64,000 nt of DNA from Ohtaekwangia koreensis. Its GTDB lineage: Bacteria; Bacteroidota; Bacteroidia; Cytophagales; Cyclobacteriaceae. Made by a program: the position numbers and the translations under genes. The notes under the pieces are model-generated. The model was not told the DNA's origin. It ran no database searches and saw only the letters and a program-made list of their open reading frames with translations. Every line of letters starts with the position of its first letter. Positions within the stretch are counted from its first letter, which is position 1. This document shows, in pieces, positions 9,028 to 19,335 of this stretch. The stretch covers positions 67,001-131,000 of the forward strand of contig NZ_FUZU01000001.1 in NCBI RefSeq assembly GCF_900167975.1. The letters run 5' to 3'.

Positions 9028-10116
9028 TCATTGAAGCAATGACTGAAGGATCGTCTCTGAGTCAGCATATCCCATTTGCTTTAGTCTTTTGAAATCGCTG
9101 ATGGCGCGTTTTTTCTCGCCCATGCCAATGTATGCTTTACCCCTATAGTACAATGCTTCTATATTGGTAGGATTTGTGTCTAGAGCTTTGTTAAATTCTT
9201 GTATGGATATACTATAATTCTTGAGGTGATAGTTGAGTTTTCCTTTCAGGAAAATTACCCGGGAATATATTTGCTTGTCAAAATATTCCGGATGAAATCT
9301 GTTGAGGGCTTGATCAATCATTTGTTGAGCATCGTCCCACTTTCGCTGGCCCAAAAACAATTCAGTTTTGTACATAAAAGGAGCAATGCGTTCGGGCATA
9401 GCTTCTGAATACTCGGATAGTGTCTCAAGGGCACTTGCCGTATCTTTTAACGTTACATAGCTCTTTGATACATATTCATAAAGTCGCCAATTAAAACGAT
9501 CATATTTCAGTGATTTTCTGAAATCGTCATTAGCCCCTCTCTCATCACCAATCTGCGATCGGCACACGCCTCGTTGATTTAAAATTTCGAAGTCAGCAGT
9601 GTCAGATTTGAGATATCTCGAAAGATCAATGATGGCACCGTAGTAATCTTTCTGAGCTGCCTTGATTAAGCCTCTTAACCTATATGTAAGCATAAGTTGA
9701 GGTTGTAAACGTGCCATCTCGTTAAGATCCGCATAAGCGCCTTCCCAATCTTTTAATTCATATCTATAGATCGCTCGTTTCTTATGAGCATCCACTATTT
9801 CGTTGTCTAATGCAAGTGCTTTGTCATAGTATATAAATGCTGAGTCATGCTTTTCCTGATACTCAAATGCTAATGCTTCCAAAAAATAAACTGTGGCTGA
9901 CGGCTGAATTTTCTCAGCGGCCTTAAGATTTTCAATAGCTTTTTTGTTTTCTTCAGCGAGTAAAAAACAAAATCCCCTTCTAAAAAAGCTCATTGCCTTT
10001 TCATCAAGTCCATAGCTAAACCGTACTGCATACGAAGTGGCATATTGAATATCAATCCGCTTGTCTAACAGCGTTTCTCCTCTTCTGAAATGCTCTTCGT
10101 TTTCAGGATCAGCCAT
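9028..10116 (-). CDS. TPR protein, C-terminal fragment of a frameshifted gene
   Basis: 362 residues of tetratricopeptide repeats. Helix pairs such as ATVYFLEALAFEYQEKHDSA and IEALYYRGKAYIGMGEKKRA recur every 34 or so residues. The frame stays open upstream of the annotated ATG. Back-translated from 10116 it reads GFLNIELENFDQAFNDLRKA, a textbook TPR helix that continues directly from the upstream TPR fragment (10170-10979). The ATG used here falls inside a repeat and there is no signal peptide or ribosome site before it. I therefore read this as the 3' part of one gene of about 650 codons interrupted by a one-base shift at the G run around 10178-10181. TPR proteins scaffold protein complexes; the partner is unknown. 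The last residues (MGYADSETILQSLLQ) match the usual TPR cap. Confidence 0.8.
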   Translation of the reverse strand: MADPENEEHFRRGETLLDKRIDIQYATSYAVRFSYGLDEKAMSFFRRGFCFLLAEENKKAIENLKAAEKIQPSATVYFLEALAFEYQEKHDSAFIYYDKALALDNEIVDAHKKRAIYRYELKDWEGAYADLNEMARLQPQLMLTYRLRGLIKAAQKDYYGAIIDLSRYLKSDTADFEILNQRGVCRSQIGDERGANDDFRKSLKYDRFNWRLYEYVSKSYVTLKDTASALETLSEYSEAMPERIAPFMYKTELFLGQRKWDDAQQMIDQALNRFHPEYFDKQIYSRVIFLKGKLNYHLKNYSISIQEFNKALDTNPTNIEALYYRGKAYIGMGEKKRAISDFKRLKQMGYADSETILQSLLQ

Positions 10117-10169
10117 AATAGCCTTTCGTAAATCATTAAAGGCTTGGTCAAAATTCTCAAGCTCAATAT

Positions 10170-10979
10170 TTAAGAATCCCCGTAAGGGACGAAGAAAGGA
10201 TTTTCAGGGTTATAAAGTACAAGTTTATCCCAGTCACCAATGGCTTTAGCTGGTTGTTCAAGGTATACATATGACAGGCCTCGCCAGAAGAGTGCTTCTC
10301 TATAGAGGGAGTCGCATCTGATTGCCTGATCAAAGTATACTATAGCATTCTTGTTCTTATTTTTACTGAGCTCTTTGAACTTAATAAGGCCCTCCATTAA
10401 GTAAGCGTTGGGAAACTTGGGGTCGAGTTCATGGCATTTTTCAATGTATTTTATCGACTTACGTGTATTGCCGCGGGTGAACTCTACCATGCTCAAGTTG
10501 AAGTATCCACGGATGAAAGTTGGGTTTATACCGATGGCTTTGTCATAGCAGGATTCGGCTTTTTCGAGCTTAAAACGTTGTTGGTATATTTCACCTAACA
10601 GTATCCAGGTTTCGCTGCTTTTCGGATCTATAGCGATAGCCGCTTCAAAATCCTTTTGTGCTTTATCAAAGTCTTCGAGCAATTTATAGCAGACACCTCT
10701 GTAGTAAAACGCAGGTAAAAAAGTTGGCAGTTGCTGGATAACTTCATCAAAATTATGAATGGCAACATCAGGATTATCTTCTCCCAGCTCAGCAAGTCCA
10801 TTGTTCATGGCAGCCTGAGTTTTTCCCGCCATATTCCATGCGAACTTCACTTCAGGGTATGATTTGTTATCTATTGTAGGTAACAGGCTTTCCTGAAAGT
10901 ATCTTGCAAATCTAACCTGACAAATGGCAAGGTCACCGATAAGCAAAACGATTATTAAGACGGACAAAGATTTTGCCAT
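10170..10979 (-). CDS. TPR protein, N-terminal fragment of a frameshifted gene
   Basis: 269 residues from the ATG at 10979; an earlier in-frame TTG at 11000 is less likely. Residues 1-18 (AKSLSVLIIVLLIGDLA) are a signal peptide or lipoprotein-like leader, so the protein is exported. Several TPR units follow, for example FLPAFYYRGVCYKLLEDFDKA and TFIRGYFNLSMVEFTRGNTR. The frame ends abruptly in PFFVPYGDS and a stop, mid-repeat, while the next frame continues the TPR pattern. One extra G in the run at 10178-10181 would restore a single protein reading PYGGFLNIELENFDQAF. It starts 22 bases after the aldo/keto reductase stop and is probably in the same operon. This is either a true pseudogene or an assembly error. 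Confidence 0.8.
   Translation of the reverse strand: MAKSLSVLIIVLLIGDLAICQVRFARYFQESLLPTIDNKSYPEVKFAWNMAGKTQAAMNNGLAELGEDNPDVAIHNFDEVIQQLPTFLPAFYYRGVCYKLLEDFDKAQKDFEAAIAIDPKSSETWILLGEIYQQRFKLEKAESCYDKAIGINPTFIRGYFNLSMVEFTRGNTRKSIKYIEKCHELDPKFPNAYLMEGLIKFKELSKNKNKNAIVYFDQAIRCDSLYREALFWRGLSYVYLEQPAKAIGDWDKLVLYNPENPFFVPYGDS
10178..10181 (-). other. Frameshift point in the TPR gene
   Basis: A run of four C on the plus strand (GGGG in the gene). The upstream frame hits TAA at 10170-10172, while the downstream frame reads uninterrupted TPR sequence from this run onward. The full span 9028-10979 is one base short of an integral number of codons, consistent with loss of one G. The run is not an obvious slippery heptamer, so programmed frameshifting is less likely than a mutation or sequencing error. 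Confidence 0.75.
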
Positions 10980-11001
10980 GACCTGGATTCGACTTGACAA
11001 T

Positions 11002-11973
11002 CTATTGTGACCACTGCGTTGGTGTTCGATCCCAACGATGGTCTTTCAATTTTTTACGAAGTAATTCCTCAAGTTTCTTTCCGTCACTTGTGCCGATGTT
11101 TGCTTCTACATTGCGCACTTTGCGCATGCCCGGGATAATGGTGTGAACATCATCGTTACAAAGGATAAAACGAAGGGCCATTTCAGCCATCGTCATGCCT
11201 GTAGGTATATATGGACGCAATGCATCTGCATGGTCTACGCTTGAATTTAAATTCTCCGGTACGAAGTACGTTGAGCGCCAATCATCTTTTGGAAACACAG
11301 TATCTTTCGTGAGCGTACCCGTCAGTGTTCCTTCATCAAATGGCACACGGGCAATGACACCTATATCCAGTTTACGGCAGAGTGGAAAAAGATTGTCTTC
11401 CGGAGCTTGATCGAAAATATTATAGATCACTTGCACAGCATCGATCAATCCTGTTTTTAGTGTATCCAGTACGTTGTCTGGCTCCCAGCGATTAACGCTA
11501 ACACCAAAGTGTTGCACTTTTCCTTCGGCTTTCAATTTTTCAATCGCCCGTTTCCATTCATCGTTGTTTGCCCAGCCATCTTCCCACACGTGAAACTGTT
11601 GCAGATCAATGCTATCAACGTTCAGGTTCCTCAAGCTCTTTTCGGTATACTCAATGATATGCGATGCCGGGAAACAATCTTGTAAAGTGAACTCAGGCCT
11701 CGATGGCCATGTGAAATTTTTAGGAGGAATCTTCGTAGCGATATATAGCTTCTTTCCGGCATTCTGCTTCACCACTTTACCAAGAATCTCCTCGCTTTTG
11801 CCATTGCCATAACCCCAGGCTGTATCAAAAAAATTACAACCTAATTCAATAGAGCGCGCCAGTGCCTGGTCCACTTCCTGATTGTCAGCACCTGTCCAGC
11901 CAGCCAATCCCCACATACCATAGCCGATTTCACTTACATTCCAGTTTGTTCTTCCAAAGCGTCTGTACTGCAT
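11002..11973 (-). CDS. Aldo/keto reductase
   Basis: An NADPH-dependent oxidoreductase of the AKR superfamily (TIM barrel, cytoplasm), 323 residues. The catalytic tetrad is visible as D50, Y55 (FFDTAWGYGNGKSEE), K81 (IATKIPPK) and H128 (LQQFHVWED). The N-terminal RRFGRTNWNVSEIGYGMWG is the characteristic first strand of the YajO/YghZ-like bacterial subgroup. The C-terminal cofactor segment includes HTIIPGMRKVRNVEANIGT. Length is normal, ATG start. It heads a minus-strand pair with the TPR gene (22 bases to the ATG chosen there). It diverges from prfC across about 180 bases. The physiological substrate cannot be told from sequence. Confidence 0.88.
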   Translation of the reverse strand: MQYRRFGRTNWNVSEIGYGMWGLAGWTGADNQEVDQALARSIELGCNFFDTAWGYGNGKSEEILGKVVKQNAGKKLYIATKIPPKNFTWPSRPEFTLQDCFPASHIIEYTEKSLRNLNVDSIDLQQFHVWEDGWANNDEWKRAIEKLKAEGKVQHFGVSVNRWEPDNVLDTLKTGLIDAVQVIYNIFDQAPEDNLFPLCRKLDIGVIARVPFDEGTLTGTLTKDTVFPKDDWRSTYFVPENLNSSVDHADALRPYIPTGMTMAEMALRFILCNDDVHTIIPGMRKVRNVEANIGTSDGKKLEELLRKKLKDHRWDRTPTQWSQ

Positions 11974-12046
11974 TCCAGTGATATTTTACGTGTTTTGAAA
12001 ATGATGTCTGTAAAGATTTCCCGATTTTCTTTACAAAGCAAAATCG

Positions 12047-12080
12047 TTGTGATAAGGAAAACGCTATTTTCTTACTTTTG
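12047..12080 (+). promoter_or_regulatory. Putative promoter of prfC
   Basis: TACTTTTG at 12073-12080 matches the -7 consensus TAnnTTTG exactly. A TTG at 12047-12049 lies 23 bases upstream, at the long end of the accepted -33 spacing. The leader to the prfC ATG would be about 70 bases and includes a GTTAACGGATAAC repeat copy. Confidence 0.5.
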
Positions 12081-12090
12081 CGCCTCCATT

Positions 12091-12152
12091 CGTTAATCCT
12101 GAGCCGTAGCACTTTTAATCACGGCAGGTACAGTTAACGGATAACGATTATC
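12091..12152. repeat. Intergenic GTTATCCGTTAA-type repeat, copy 2
   Basis: CGTTAATCC at 12091-12099 and GTTAACGGATAACGATTATC at 12133-12152 lie in the prfC leader. The second word is the reverse complement of the core seen at 1355-1369 and resembles 49251-49276. No coding potential. Confidence 0.45.
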
Positions 12153-12156
12153 TCTT

Positions 12157-13734
12157 ATGAGCTTAGAACACGAAATATCAAAACGAAGGACCTTCGGAAT
12201 TATAAGTCACCCCGATGCTGGTAAAACAACGTTGACAGAAAAGCTGCTGCTGTTTGGTGGGGCGATACAAAAAGCAGGCGCGGTAAAGTCAAGCAAAATA
12301 AAAGATCACGCTCGTTCCGACTGGATGGAAATCGAAAAGCAAAGAGGTATTTCGGTTGCTACATCTGTGATGGGTTTTAACTATAAAGATGTAAAGATCA
12401 ATTTGCTGGATACACCAGGTCACCAGGATTTTGCTGAAGATACATACCGTACGCTCACTGCCGTTGATAGTGTTATCATGGTGATCGACTGTGTGAAGGG
12501 CGTTGAGATTCAAACTGAAAAACTGATGGAGGTTTGCCGTATGCGAAACACTCCGGTGATTTGTTTTATCAACAAGCTTGATCGTGAAGGCCGTGATCCA
12601 TTTGAGTTGCTCGATGAAGTAGAAGAAAAACTGAACATCAAGGTTCGTCCCTTAAGCTGGCCGATCAGCATGGGGAAAACCTTTAAAGGTGTTTATAGTC
12701 TATATGAAAAGAGTCTTCATCTGTTCACACCAAGCAAGACTAAAGTTGAAGAAGGTATAGAAGTAAAGGATATCAATGATACAGTTGTTGATGATTATGT
12801 AGGTGAGAACAACGCGAAGCAACTGCGTGCTGATGTTGAGTTGATAGAAGGTGTATATCCTGATTTTAATGTAGAGGATTATCTTTCTGGAAAGGTCGCC
12901 CCTGTATTTTTTGGTAGTGCTGTTAATAACTTCGGCGTGCAGGAGTTACTCGATACTTTTATTCGTATCGCACCACCGCCAATCCCTCGTGAGACAACGT
13001 TAAGGCTGGTGAAACCTATTGAAAGTAAATTCTCCGGTTTCATTTTCAAGATTCACGCGAACATGGATCCGAAGCATAGAAACCGTATTGCGTTCTTACG
13101 CATTTGCTCAGGGAAATTTGAGCGAGGTAATAATTATCTTCATGTTCGTCAGGCAAAGGGAATTCGTTTTTCGAATGCTACAGCCTTCATGGCGCAGGAT
13201 CGGGAAACTGTAGATGAGGCATGGCCTGGAGATATAGTAGGTCTTTACGATACAGGCAATCTTAAAATAGGAGATACCCTGACAGAAGGAGAAAAAATGA
13301 TATATACCGGTATACCAAGTTTCTCTCCTGAGATTTTTAAGGAAGTAGTAAACATGGATGCCATGAAAACCAAGCAGCTTGAAAAAGGTTTGCTTCAGTT
13401 GATGGAGGAGGGTGTAGCGCAGTTATTTACCTATGAACTCGGAAAGAAAAAAGCGGTGGGCGTTGTAGGTGCACTCCAGTTTGAGGTAATTCAATTCAGG
13501 TTGAAGAACGAGTATGGTGCATCGTGTCAATTTGTTCCGCAGAATATATATAAGGCTTGCTGGATTAGCAGTAAAAATCCTCAAAAGCTAAATGAGTTTA
13601 TCGACTCCAAACAACGACATATAGCGCGTGATAAAGATGACAAGCTTGTGTTTATGGCAGAGTCGCGTGCATGGTTAAAAATGGTTCAGGATAATTTCCC
13701 TGACATTGAATTCCATTTTACATCAGAGTTTTAA
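12157..13734 (+). CDS. prfC: Peptide chain release factor 3 (RF3 GTPase)
   Basis: A translational GTPase that removes RF1/RF2 from the ribosome after peptide release. The 525 residues are the normal size. The G domain shows SHPDAGKTT at 17-25 (G1), the [10 protein letters not shown] switch I region, DTPGH at 85-89 (G3) and NKLD at 139-142 (G4). Domains II and III follow, with the RF3-type C-terminus ([23 protein letters not shown]). The N-terminal [20 protein letters not shown] distinguishes it from EF-G. The ATG start follows a likely promoter at 12047-12080. Its stop overlaps the oppositely oriented Uma2-like gene by four bases. The identification is secure. Confidence 0.96.
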   Translation: MSLEHEISKRRTFGIISHPDAGKTTLTEKLLLFGGAIQKAGAVKSSKIKDHARSDWMEIEKQRGISVATSVMGFNYKDVKINLLDTPGHQDFAEDTYRTLTAVDSVIMVIDCVKGVEIQTEKLMEVCRMRNTPVICFINKLDREGRDPFELLDEVEEKLNIKVRPLSWPISMGKTFKGVYSLYEKSLHLFTPSKTKVEEGIEVKDINDTVVDDYVGENNAKQLRADVELIEGVYPDFNVEDYLSGKVAPVFFGSAVNNFGVQELLDTFIRIAPPPIPRETTLRLVKPIESKFSGFIFKIHANMDPKHRNRIAFLRICSGKFERGNNYLHVRQAKGIRFSNATAFMAQDRETVDEAWPGDIVGLYDTGNLKIGDTLTEGEKMIYTGIPSFSPEIFKEVVNMDAMKTKQLEKGLLQLMEEGVAQLFTYELGKKKAVGVVGALQFEVIQFRLKNEYGASCQFVPQNIYKACWISSKNPQKLNEFIDSKQRHIARDKDDKLVFMAESRAWLKMVQDNFPDIEFHFTSEF

Positions 13735-14300
13735 TCTAAGAAGGTAAAGATCTCCTTCAGGTTAAATTTGAGATTGGTGAGAACGGTGGAGGAAACTTCA
13801 CCTTCTTTCGCTACATGTAAATGAGGAATGTCGGCATCTGCCTGATCGTGCCTATATATTTCAAGAGTATGGTTGGCGGGATCTACGATCCAATATTCGC
13901 GAACGCCAATTTGCTGGTATACTCTTTTCTTCCGATTGCGATCTGTAAAAATGTTGGACGGTGAGATGATCTCAACTACCAGATCAGGAATGCCTTCAAT
14001 ACCACGCTCTGTAATAATATTTTTCTTCTCCGCAGAGATAAATACAAGGTCTGGTTGAAATACATTTTTACGGTCGATATAAAGATCGATCGGAGCGAAG
14101 AAAACGATACCTCCACTTTTTCTGGCTTCTGCTTTTAAAAAATCATTGAGGTTACTGGATACATTTTGATGAAACGGTGTAGGTGCGGGCGACATAACGA
14201 GTTCTCCATTTATTAGCTCACAAGGAGTACTCGATTCTTCCAGTTGCAGAAAGTCGTCAACAGTCCATTCTTTGCTGCGATCTATCGTTAATGTTTTCAT
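13731..14300 (-). CDS. Uma2-family (DUF820) putative endonuclease
   Basis: About 189 residues from the ATG at 14300. An upstream in-frame TTG at 14360 would add 20 residues but is a poorer start and overlaps the region just before the divergent rluA-type gene. It belongs to the Uma2/DUF820 group with a PD-(D/E)XK-like fold. [27 protein letters not shown] is the usual N-terminus, QPDLVFIS and [14 protein letters not shown] carry the acidic residues of the proposed active site, and REYWIVDP follows. Uma2 proteins are best known in cyanobacteria and occur singly elsewhere; no biological role is firmly known. It converges on prfC with a four-base overlap and diverges from the RluA gene over about 65 bases. 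Confidence 0.8.
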   Translation of the reverse strand: MKTLTIDRSKEWTVDDFLQLEESSTPCELINGELVMSPAPTPFHQNVSSNLNDFLKAEARKSGGIVFFAPIDLYIDRKNVFQPDLVFISAEKKNIITERGIEGIPDLVVEIISPSNIFTDRNRKKRVYQQIGVREYWIVDPANHTLEIYRHDQADADIPHLHVAKEGEVSSTVLTNLKFNLKEIFTFLD

Positions 14301-14365
14301 ATCATTGGGAAAAACCTTTATAAATATACCAACTTTTTCAGAAGTTTGACCCCTAGCCAAATCTC

Positions 14366-15058
14366 ATGACAGCAGTGAAGCCTTTTCATGTACTCTACGA
14401 AGACAATCATTTACTTGTTGTCAATAAGTCCAGTGGTGTGCTTGTACAAGGTGATTCAACAGGTGATATACCGCTTGTTGAGTTATGTAAGGACTATATT
14501 AAAGCGAAGTATAATAAACCGGGAGCTGTATTTTTGGGAGTTGTTCATCGGCTTGATCGTCCTGTTAGCGGTGTCGTTGTATTGGCGCGCACTTCTAAAT
14601 CGCTGGAGCGGATGAATGCGTTATTTCGCGAGAAAGAAACAACAAAAACGTATTGGGCTATTGTTGCTAACAAACCTCTCAAGAGCGAAGACACTTTATT
14701 GCACTGGCTTTTAAAAGATGAAAAGAAGAACAAAACAACGGCCTTTAAAAAAGAAACAGTAGGAGCGTTGCGTTCAGAGTTAAGCTATAAAATTCTTGCT
14801 TCTGCTTCAGGGCATTGGCTATTGCAGGTAAATCCGGTTACAGGCCGCCCGCATCAAATACGTGTGCAGTTGGCCAGCATAGGTTGTGTTATCAAGGGAG
14901 ATTTAAAATACGGCGATGATCAACCAACCGATAATGGAAGTATTTATCTTCATGCCAGAAGACTCTCTTTTATTCATCCTGTGAAGAAAGAAACGATGAC
15001 TTTTGAAGCTCCGGTACCGACTATAGGGTTGTGGAATTATTTCCCTGAAATAGAATAA
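14366..15058 (+). CDS. RluA-family pseudouridine synthase
   Basis: It isomerises specific uridines in rRNA or tRNA. The 230 residues contain only the catalytic domain, with no N-terminal S4 domain. The signature HRLDRPVSG is at 61-69 with catalytic Asp 64, and the RluA motif VNPVTGRPHQIRVQLASIG is in the C-terminal half. The N-terminal FHVLYEDNHLLVVNKSSGVLVQGD is typical of the small RluA/TruC-like Bacteroidota proteins. The target site cannot be assigned. Its stop lies three bases before the next ATG, so it probably forms an operon with two small envelope genes downstream that ends at the terminator at 16039-16080. Confidence 0.9.
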   Translation: MTAVKPFHVLYEDNHLLVVNKSSGVLVQGDSTGDIPLVELCKDYIKAKYNKPGAVFLGVVHRLDRPVSGVVVLARTSKSLERMNALFREKETTKTYWAIVANKPLKSEDTLLHWLLKDEKKNKTTAFKKETVGALRSELSYKILASASGHWLLQVNPVTGRPHQIRVQLASIGCVIKGDLKYGDDQPTDNGSIYLHARRLSFIHPVKKETMTFEAPVPTIGLWNYFPEIE

Positions 15059-15061
15059 CAT

Positions 15062-15382
15062 ATGGCGAATACTTCTTGGATGGAAAGACTTAAACAGCGC
15101 TGGAAATTAGAAAGTATTTCTCAGGTCATAATTGTTCTTATTGTATTTGCTTGCACAGGGTTTACAGTTTTAGGTATCAAAAAACCTATCCTGCAGTTTC
15201 TTGCCGGAGAAAATGGCAACACAACGTTAGCTTCTATACTTTACTATATATTTATTCTCCCCCTCTATAATGTGATTTTATTAGGGTATGGTTTTCTGTT
15301 AGGTCAATTCACTTTTTTTTGGGAATTCGAAAAACGCTCCGTTGGCAGGATTATTTCTGCTTTTCGAAAAACAAAAAAGTAG
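15062..15382 (+). CDS. Small two-helix membrane protein (DUF6787-like)
   Basis: 106 residues with two clear membrane segments, about 20-40 (SQVIIVLIVFACTGFTVLGI) and 61-85 (LYYIFILPLYNVILLGYGFL). The N-terminus is basic and the C-terminus is rich in Lys/Arg. The motif GFLLGQFTFFWEFEKR resembles the small Bacteroidota family I know as DUF6787, often found beside an RluA-type gene; that assignment is from memory and unproven. The start is the ATG three bases after the RluA stop. No enzymatic motif is visible. The function is unknown; inner membrane is the likely location. Confidence 0.7.
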   Translation: MANTSWMERLKQRWKLESISQVIIVLIVFACTGFTVLGIKKPILQFLAGENGNTTLASILYYIFILPLYNVILLGYGFLLGQFTFFWEFEKRSVGRIISAFRKTKK

Positions 15383-15388
15383 TGGTTT

Positions 15389-16006
15389 ATGAGAAATATT
15401 TTATTCATGGCAGGGGCTATCCTGATAGTCACTGCATGCTCGTCTCCGAGATATACCTATAATTTCGATTACTACGATTATAACAGCGGAAGAAAGCATC
15501 ATACAAAAACGCCAGCGTATAACACTGCAGATGAACATCCTCTTCTATTGGAAGAGAGAACCCTGGTAGCGAGTGCGGCTCCTATTATACTTGCCAAAGA
15601 AGAAGAAGCACCTTCAGAGAAAATAAGGTCAACCACTATAAAATCAAAAACAACGAAGGTTGCAGAAGTAAAAAACACCAACACAGCGGAAGCTGCGGCA
15701 AAAGAAAATGCAGCAATCCTTGCAAAGCGGTATAAAGAGCTTTCCAAAAGTCAGCGCAAGGAATTTAAGGCAGAGCTTAGAAAACAATTTAAAAGATATA
15801 TGAACGCCAAGCGAACCGGTGATACTGTTGCTGCCAACAATGCCACCAGCACCATGGATAGTGATTTGAAAATGGCTATCATTTTTGGAGCGGTAGGATT
15901 AACCCTAACTTTATTTGGAGGGATTAACGAGGCTTTCTGGGTATTGGGTGTAATTGCAATTGTAGTAGGCGTAGTGTTTCTCGTGAAGTGGTTGGTGCGA
16001 CAATAG
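15389..16006 (+). CDS. Lipoprotein with C-terminal membrane hairpin, unknown function
   Basis: 205 residues. The leader RNILFMAGAILIVTACSSP carries a lipobox (VTAC) with the lipidated Cys at 17. The middle (about 45-130) is Ala/Lys/Glu-rich and likely helical or disordered, including KRYKELSKSQRKEFKAELRK. Residues 157-200 form two hydrophobic helices (MAIIFGAVGLTLTLFGG and VLGVIAIVVGVVFLV). A lipid anchor plus a C-terminal transmembrane hairpin is unusual and would tether both ends. It is last in the operon with the RluA gene and the small membrane gene. I do not recognise a family. Confidence 0.7.
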   Translation: MRNILFMAGAILIVTACSSPRYTYNFDYYDYNSGRKHHTKTPAYNTADEHPLLLEERTLVASAAPIILAKEEEAPSEKIRSTTIKSKTTKVAEVKNTNTAEAAAKENAAILAKRYKELSKSQRKEFKAELRKQFKRYMNAKRTGDTVAANNATSTMDSDLKMAIIFGAVGLTLTLFGGINEAFWVLGVIAIVVGVVFLVKWLVRQ

Positions 16007-16038
16007 TTATCTGCTAAGGAATAGATATAGTATATATA

Positions 16039-16080
16039 AAAAAATAACCTCCGAAGACTATTCTCCGGAGGTTATTTTTT
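16039..16080. terminator. Bidirectional terminator between the lipoprotein gene and atpC
   Basis: Arms AAAAAATAACCTCCG (16039-16053) and CGGAGGTTATTTTTT (16066-16080) form a perfect 15-pair stem with a 12-base loop and A/T runs on both flanks. It sits between converging genes and can stop transcripts from either side. Confidence 0.92.
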
Positions 16081-16098
16081 ATGTCAATGTATAGGGAC

Positions 16099-16344
16099 TT
16101 AAGCAGCGATGCCGTCAGCCAATAAAATTACTTTATTCTTCAGAACTTCTACCACGCCTCCGGTAACAGCAATCTGATGAGCGCCATCTTTACCTTTATA
16201 CTCAACAACACCTTCTTTTAACAAACTGATAAGTGGTGCATGGTTATCCATTACCTGAAAAGAACCATCAGCACCTGGGAAAGTTGCTATGGTAACATTG
16301 CCTTCAAATATTTTTTTCTCCGGAGTTAGTATTTCAAGATGCAT
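16099..16344 (-). CDS. atpC: ATP synthase F1 epsilon subunit, short form
   Basis: Part of the central stalk of F1, on the cytoplasmic side of the inner membrane. It is only 81 residues. It contains the N-terminal beta-sandwich (HLEILTPEKKIFEGNVTIATFPGADGSFQVMDNHAPLISLLKEG) and stops after VEVLKNKVILLADGIAA, so the C-terminal helical hairpin that inhibits hydrolysis in E. coli is absent. Short epsilon subunits are usual in Bacteroidota. It lies 90 bases after atpD and is presumably co-transcribed from the strong promoter before atpD. The rest of the ATP synthase genes are not in the window, as is common in this phylum. Confidence 0.93.
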   Translation of the reverse strand: MHLEILTPEKKIFEGNVTIATFPGADGSFQVMDNHAPLISLLKEGVVEYKGKDGAHQIAVTGGVVEVLKNKVILLADGIAA

Positions 16345-16434
16345 AGAATCTGTGTGGAAATTGAAGGATTAAACTAAAAGATTGAAAGGAAAAATTTGAT
16401 TTCTTAACCTTCCAATCTTTCTAAGTATATAGAA

Positions 16435-17961
<1,527 letters not shown>

Positions 17962-17982
17962 TCAGGGTTCTGAAATCGACCG

Positions 17983-18013
17983 CAAAAGTATGCAGTTAAG
18001 TACGAAGTACAAA
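17983..18013 (-). promoter_or_regulatory. Promoter of atpD-atpC
   Basis: On the minus strand TTTG (18010-18013) is followed after 19 bases by TACTTTTG (17983-17990), an exact match to the Bacteroidota primary sigma consensus. The transcript would start about 36 bases before the atpD ATG. This is one of the best promoters in the window. Confidence 0.75.
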
Positions 18014-18096
18014 GGCATCGTGACTAATTATTAAGTAATTAAAACTGCTTTTTGATAGATGTTTGCGCAGTAAAAAAATGTGCTGCCGGCACACTT

Positions 18097-19317
18097 TCAA
18101 GCTGCGTTTAATATGATCCGGAATGTTGTTCCCTGGTTCTCTTCGGAAGATTTTACGAAAATTTTGCCGTTGTGGTATGTTTCGATAATTCGTTTGGCTA
18201 ACGTTAAGCCCAAACCCCAACCACGCTTTTTTGTTGTGAAACCTGCACGGAAAACGGAATCTATTTTTGAACGCGGAATGCCCTTGCCGGTATCGGAAAC
18301 ATCGATGAATACTTTTCCTTCATTTCCGCGAAGTATTTTAATGGCGATAGTGCCGGAATTGCCCATGGCATCAACCGAATTTTTGCTCAGGTTTTCAATC
18401 ACCCATTCAAATAACGGTGCGTGTACATTAGCTGAGATATTATCGGAGAGGGTAAAGACTTCCATTCTGATTTTTGAAGAAACACGGGGGCGCAGGTAAT
18501 TCACCACGTTGTTAATCAGTGTAACAACATTTTCTTTTTTCAATGTAGGTGTTGAACCAATGCTTGAAAAACGTTCTGTAACGATGCGTAGCTTTTGAAT
18601 GTCTTTCTCCAATTCTTCAACAACACCTTTTTCCTGCATGTCAGAATCCTCGCGAATCACCTCTACCCAAGCCATCAATGAAGATATAGGTGTACCCAGC
18701 TGGTGTGCTGTTTCTTTTGCAAGGCCAACCCATACCCGGTTTTGTTCGGCCATCTTCGAATAGTTAAAGGCAAGGAATGATATAAACCCAAACAGGGCGA
18801 TGACTGACAATTGTATATATGGATAGGCAATGAGTTGTTTTAATAGAAACGAATTTTTGTAGAATATATACTGAGTGCCGAACACTTCGCTTGTCTGAGG
18901 ATCCCGTAAGGTTACTGTAATGGGCTCATAGATTTCTTTCATGATGCTCATTTCATTTTGAAGGTAGCTATCTTTCCTTTTCTGTGACCACGATTCTTCA
19001 ACATCCAGATTTCTGTATGATAATACGGCCCCCTTTTCATCAGCCTGTATAATTGGAATCGAGTTGTTTTGAAAAAGAATTTCCTGGGCGATGAAATTCA
19101 CATCACCATAGGTGTCTTCTTCATTGGCGGTATACTCAATTGCCTTGGCGTATAGTTGCACCTGCTGTCGTTCGCGTCCTTTTAATTGATCAACCAGAAT
19201 TTTAGTATAGTAAATGGAGCCTGCACTGATAAGGACAGAGACCACCAGCACAACCCACTTGACAGCAGTGTTGTTTTGATAAAAGCCAAGGCCAGGTATG
19301 GAGGAGAGCTTGCTCAT
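18097..19317 (-). CDS. Sensor histidine kinase, orphan
   Basis: About 406 residues from the ATG at 19317. A longer TTG start at 19377 would run through a terminator hairpin and is rejected. There is a membrane helix near the N-terminus (VVLVVSVLISAGSIYY) and a second at about residues 164-184. An extracytoplasmic region of about 120 residues between them is a likely sensor domain. The H-box is KETAHQLGTPISSLMAW with His 205 (ATG numbering). This QLGTP variant differs from the common SHELRTP. The ATPase core shows VIENLSKNSVDAM (N box), DTGKGIPRSKIDSVF (G1) and GWGLGLTLAKRI (G2). No HAMP domain is obvious and no response-regulator gene is adjacent, so its partner and signal are unknown. An ABC exporter operon lies upstream. 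Confidence 0.88.
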   Translation of the reverse strand: MSKLSSIPGLGFYQNNTAVKWVVLVVSVLISAGSIYYTKILVDQLKGRERQQVQLYAKAIEYTANEEDTYGDVNFIAQEILFQNNSIPIIQADEKGAVLSYRNLDVEESWSQKRKDSYLQNEMSIMKEIYEPITVTLRDPQTSEVFGTQYIFYKNSFLLKQLIAYPYIQLSVIALFGFISFLAFNYSKMAEQNRVWVGLAKETAHQLGTPISSLMAWVEVIREDSDMQEKGVVEELEKDIQKLRIVTERFSSIGSTPTLKKENVVTLINNVVNYLRPRVSSKIRMEVFTLSDNISANVHAPLFEWVIENLSKNSVDAMGNSGTIAIKILRGNEGKVFIDVSDTGKGIPRSKIDSVFRAGFTTKKRGWGLGLTLAKRIIETYHNGKIFVKSSEENQGTTFRIILNAA

Positions 19318-19335
19318 TCGTAACGTGAAAAGTAA

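Noticed and set aside
10178-10190. Programmed frameshift in the TPR gene
   Set aside because: The run is not a standard slippery heptamer and no stimulatory stem is apparent; a one-base loss is simpler.
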